A DNA stretch of 64,000 nt from Promethearchaeota archaeon. Its GTDB lineage: Archaea; Asgardarchaeota; Lokiarchaeia; Sigynarchaeales; SOKP01. Under the pieces are notes generated by a model. It saw nothing but the letters and a program-made list of their open reading frames with translations. It had not been told where the DNA came from and did no database searches. Where the stretch lies: assembly GCA_019057775.1 (NCBI GenBank), contig JAHLWT010000185.1, forward strand, positions 1 to 64,000, read 5' to 3'. This document shows positions 61,390-64,000 of this stretch, in pieces. How positions within the stretch are numbered: position 1 is the stretch's first letter; each line of letters starts with the position of its first letter. The translations under genes and the position numbers were made by a program.

Positions 61390-62376
61390 TTACCAAATAA
61401 CTTGTTCATAATTACAATTTTTACATTCTATAGACTTCCCTTTCTTCGGAAAATTAGGAAGAATAGCTCCACAATATTTACATTCTAAAACATAAACCTC
61501 ATCTCTTTTATTGATGATCCCATCAAACAAAAAATGATCTTCAAAATCACTAGTGAGCATTGTTAATAATGAGATTAGGATGTGTTGATTTCGTGATATG
61601 CCGATTATCTCTACCTTGCGTAAAACGATTTGAGCTATGATGAGGATTTCCGCCTTAGATTCCAATTCGTCTCCAAAAAACCATAATATTTGTTTATTTG
61701 AATCTTTAGCAATTAATTGGAAATTCCGTACTAATAAGATTTGTTCTAGAATATCAAAACACATATCCATTTTTATTTTTTTTTGCGCGCCAATGCCAAG
61801 ACTTTTAATTACTTTCTTGATCCCAGGTGATTTACTAAATTCTCCAATGAAAGTCGATGGAATTATTTTAGGTTCAATAGTAATCTTATCAATATATACG
61901 ATCGCAGGGTTAGAAGTTAGAACCCGTATGAAATCTTTGTTGTTTACGAAAGATACTACGGTTCGGAGTTCTCCTTTGGCATCTAAGGTCATAGGTGTAA
62001 AATGAAGATGAATTTGTTTATTACTCTTTTCATTTAATTCATTAAATTCTATTGTAATTTGCTTCTTGTCTTCTTTTGTGACAGTCTCAGGAAGATGAAC
62101 TATTGCTTTAGATCGAGTAAGATTTAAAAATTCAGGATAAGTAACTTTAATTTTTACATCTGAAATTGGTGCTAGACTTTGATTTTCAAGGATTATAGAG
62201 TATCTGTAATGTGCAGCAAAAGGAACGAATAGATTTTTGAGGACAACCATATTCTCTTGATCTATTTCTTCAAAAGAGTACTGATCTACAATTTTTCTTT
62301 GTTTTTCCTCTTTAGTTTCAAAAATAACTAATTCATGTATGGGTTCTGGTGCTGTAACTTTCAATTTTTTAGTCAT
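61390..62376 (-). CDS. Beta-sandwich appendage-like protein with C-terminal zinc ribbon
   Basis: The 328-residue protein has an N-terminal beta-rich domain (about 40-165): FAAHYRYSIILENQSLAPIS, DVKIKVTYPEFL and IHLHFTPMTLDAKGEL, a pattern of an Ig-like sandwich such as the appendage (ear) domains of adaptins and COPI. A helical/strand domain follows (about 195-290, FDILEQILLVRNFQLIA). It ends in a zinc ribbon (CKYCG, CKNCN). No membrane segment is found. The appendage comparison rests on fold-level pattern only and is unproven. The true function is unknown. Confidence 0.5.
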   Translation of the reverse strand: MTKKLKVTAPEPIHELVIFETKEEKQRKIVDQYSFEEIDQENMVVLKNLFVPFAAHYRYSIILENQSLAPISDVKIKVTYPEFLNLTRSKAIVHLPETVTKEDKKQITIEFNELNEKSNKQIHLHFTPMTLDAKGELRTVVSFVNNKDFIRVLTSNPAIVYIDKITIEPKIIPSTFIGEFSKSPGIKKVIKSLGIGAQKKIKMDMCFDILEQILLVRNFQLIAKDSNKQILWFFGDELESKAEILIIAQIVLRKVEIIGISRNQHILISLLTMLTSDFEDHFLFDGIINKRDEVYVLECKYCGAILPNFPKKGKSIECKNCNYEQVIW

Positions 62377-62515
62377 TATAGTAGAAATGGTTGTGAGTTT
62401 ATGGATGAGTTTATGGATATCAAAATTGAATTTTGAAAACTTATTACTTTAATTATTACGTTTTTATTTATAATTTTTTTTAAGTTATATTAATTACATA
62501 TACTTGATTGCAATA

Positions 62516-63187
62516 ATGTTTAGAGATCTTGAGAATTTATTCACATCACCAACTATTAAACCAACGTTTGAGATTGTTCATGTTATATTAGCTCTATTTA
62601 TATTTGATGAAAATCAGGAAGGTATTGGTAGATATCGCTTAGAAAAGGAGTTATTAATTGGTTCTGGTACTGCTAAATCATTAATTAAAAAATTAAATAA
62701 AATAACTGAATTCATAACTACAAAAAACCAAAATATTCGTAAAGGCCATGTTTTAACAAGAAAAGGTTTAACTTTTTTGAAGATGATTAAAGAATCAATT
62801 CCATTGGTTAAAGAGGGAGATGCTTCAATACTTAAAGATATAATCATAAAACCTGAAAAGGATAGTATTTTTTTTTGTTTAGTTAAAAATGCCATTAAGA
62901 AAATTACAGATGGAATCGCCCAACGAGATGCTGCGATCAAAATTGAAGGATCTGGAGCAACTTGTTTGGTATTTAATGGAAAAAATTTAATCTTTCCTAC
63001 AAAATCTTTTACTTTAAATGAGGGGGATAAAATGATATTAGAAATTGAGACTCAATCTTATTTTAAAACCCAATTAATTAAAGAAAAATTGAACTTGGAA
63101 AAAGATGATGTTATCGTCATAGGCTCTGGGGAAAATCCTCAAAAAGCAAGATTATCTGCTGTGAATGCTGCATTAACATTATTATAA
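62516..63187 (+). CDS. Winged-helix DUF4443-like protein
   Basis: About 223 residues. The first half has a winged helix with GIGRYRLEKELLIGSGTAKSLIKKL and KGHVLTRKGLTFL, typical of archaeal regulators of the DUF4443/riboflavin-kinase-type HTH group. The second half (about 115-223) has QRDAAIKIEGSGATCLVFNG and the end NPQKARLSAVNAALTL, as in DUF4443. It may bind DNA or a small ligand. A TATA element (about 62485) fits leaderless initiation at ATG 62516 better than TTG 62504. It lies 20 bases upstream of the JAMM gene. Confidence 0.6.
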   Translation: MFRDLENLFTSPTIKPTFEIVHVILALFIFDENQEGIGRYRLEKELLIGSGTAKSLIKKLNKITEFITTKNQNIRKGHVLTRKGLTFLKMIKESIPLVKEGDASILKDIIIKPEKDSIFFCLVKNAIKKITDGIAQRDAAIKIEGSGATCLVFNGKNLIFPTKSFTLNEGDKMILEIETQSYFKTQLIKEKLNLEKDDVIVIGSGENPQKARLSAVNAALTLL

Positions 63188-63207
63188 AGTTCAGGAGATA
63201 TTTAGAT

Positions 63208-63696
63208 TTGAAATTTCAGAAAGATATTATTCTGTTTATTAATACTAGCATTCTTGATAAGATTAAAAAGTGTGTAGAAAATTCATATCCTAATGAAACG
63301 TTTGGATTGATTCTCGGTCCCCGTCCTAATCAGATCCCTCAGGAAGATCCTGAAGCATATCAATATCATTACATTGGTGAAATTTTTGAATGTGTTGAGC
63401 CTAGTGAACAATCTCCAGTATCATTTTTCATGGATAATACTGAAGAATTATTTAGAATTCTTGAAAATGCAAAAAATAAATATAATAGACGTGTATTAAG
63501 CATCTTTCATTCTCACCCCTCAGGGGCCTACCCTAGCGGATTTGATCGTAACTATATGAAATTCTTAGATAATTCTTATTCAAAGATTTATAAAAACCAA
63601 ATATGGACAATCATGGATGCTTCAAATAAAGATTTAAATGGTTTTATCTACTTATATGATGAACTCATGCAAATTTCCATAGAAATTAGAGAATAA
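63208..63696 (+). CDS. JAMM/MPN metalloprotease (deubiquitinase-like)
   Basis: The 162-residue protein has the full JAMM site: Glu in NSYPNETFGLILGP near residue 31, and HSHPSGAYPSGFDRNYM near residue 103 with the H-x-H-x-P...S-x-x-D pattern of Rpn11, CSN5 and archaeal desampylases. There is a single MPN domain and no extra parts. It probably removes ubiquitin-like or SAMP modifiers, or processes their precursors. The start codon is TTG at 63208. It converges with the proteasome beta gene, 22 bases apart, which fits a role in protein turnover. Confidence 0.85.
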   Translation: MKFQKDIILFINTSILDKIKKCVENSYPNETFGLILGPRPNQIPQEDPEAYQYHYIGEIFECVEPSEQSPVSFFMDNTEELFRILENAKNKYNRRVLSIFHSHPSGAYPSGFDRNYMKFLDNSYSKIYKNQIWTIMDASNKDLNGFIYLYDELMQISIEIRE

Positions 63697-63718
63697 TATT
63701 GTAGTTTACAAGAATTTT

Positions 63719-64000
63719 CTATGAAATGTATTTAAAACCAGTTTTATCAATGGTACATAACTGTATTTCAAAGCCTGAACCAGCATCACGCTCTTTAGCT
63801 GTTGAAATTGCTGTTTTTACCAGGTTGACACCATTAAGCTTTGTCATTTTTGGTTTCCAATCAGCTTCTAGCAGGCCTAAGACAAAATTTGAACCACTTC
63901 CAAATGAAATAAAGTTATCTTCTTCGTACAAAGTTCCTAAAAGATCAATTCCATAAAGCTTACCAGAGTTTTCTTTCAGTGAGTAGCCTCCAATTATTTG
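63719..64000 (-). CDS. psmB: Proteasome beta subunit, C-terminal part (runs off the window)
   Basis: The last 93 residues of the frame are present; the start lies beyond 64000. IIGGYSLKENSGKLYGIDLL, EEDNFISFGSGSNFVLGLLE and AKERDAGSGFEIQLCTI match the last half of archaeal 20S beta subunits (the GSGS loop and the ERDAxSG with the aspartate and serine near the active site). It is the catalytic component of the 20S proteasome, with an N-terminal threonine not visible here. The neighbour is a JAMM protease. Confidence 0.9.
   Translation of the reverse strand, partial: QIIGGYSLKENSGKLYGIDLLGTLYEEDNFISFGSGSNFVLGLLEADWKPKMTKLNGVNLVKTAISTAKERDAGSGFEIQLCTIDKTGFKYIS

Noticed and set aside
1..64000. 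Insertion sequences, integrases, phage or plasmid features
   Set aside because: No transposase, integrase, terminal repeat pair or att-like duplication was recognised. The one tRNA gene has no integrase near it and no repeated 3' end was noticed.

Overview
The window is clearly AT-rich DNA from an archaeon, and its gene content points to the Asgard group, most probably a Lokiarchaeia-like lineage. The archaeal markers are a histone, a tRNA-His gene split by introns, formylmethanofuran:H4MPT formyltransferase (Ftr), a proteasome beta subunit and a JAMM protease. The Asgard markers are Rag/Gtr-like and longin-fused small GTPases, FGP/YGP-type longin domains, and a peroxiredoxin with two in-frame UGA codons followed by a eukaryote-like SECIS candidate. 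Translation signals are archaeal: GGAGG or GTGA motifs lie before several starts and TTG/GTG starts are frequent. I saw no insertion sequence, phage block or CRISPR array.

Layout. 0-6 kb: an Fe-S protein, an EamA transporter and an ABC exporter whose permease is fused to a CPBP protease. 6-17.3 kb: metabolic and hydrolytic genes (Old Yellow Enzyme, M28 peptidase, metallo-beta-lactamase-fold proteins, LsrF-type aldolase, MDR dehydrogenase, F420/NADP-type reductase, a ferredoxin pair, an MFS carrier). 17.4-24 kb: small regulators (RHH, DtxR/MntR), a PhnN-like kinase with a disputed start, the tRNA-His gene with three probable introns, the selenoprotein peroxiredoxin, a PAP2 phosphatase and Hsp20. 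24-34.4 kb: the eukaryote-like signalling block, with an AAA+ ATPase, two longin-type proteins, ftr, a transglutaminase-like protein, and a tandemly duplicated module of Rag-like GTPase plus longin-GTPase. 34.6-50 kb: two separate GlcD/HdrD-type FAD plus Fe-S oxidoreductase pairs, a two-component pair, acyl-CoA metabolism (FadD-like, ADP-forming acyl-CoA synthetase alpha part) and members of a zinc-ribbon family. 50-57.8 kb: an exported Ig-like protein, a 1470-residue membrane-anchored coiled-coil protein with a prenyltransferase-like toroid, a Hef-like helicase and a glycosidase remnant. 57.8-64 kb: an MBL hydrolase, zinc-ribbon membrane proteins, the histone, a DUF3795 protein, an appendage-like beta-sandwich protein, a DUF4443-like protein, a JAMM protease and the proteasome beta subunit, which runs off the right edge.

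How the parts fit. The metabolic genes suggest a heterotroph that activates fatty or organic acids, passes electrons through FAD/Fe-S pairs, and uses the H4MPT C1 pathway (Ftr). The most notable candidate system is at 28.8-34.4 kb. Two Rag-like GTPases and two longin-GTPases lie in one operon-like run and converge on a longin-PAS-GAF-PAS protein whose N-terminus recalls the longin domain of NPRL2/folliculin. This could be a prokaryotic nutrient- or redox-sensing GTPase circuit, but that is inference. The second highlight is the UxxU selenoperoxiredoxin with its SECIS candidate. The third is the tRNA-His gene interrupted outside the anticodon loop.
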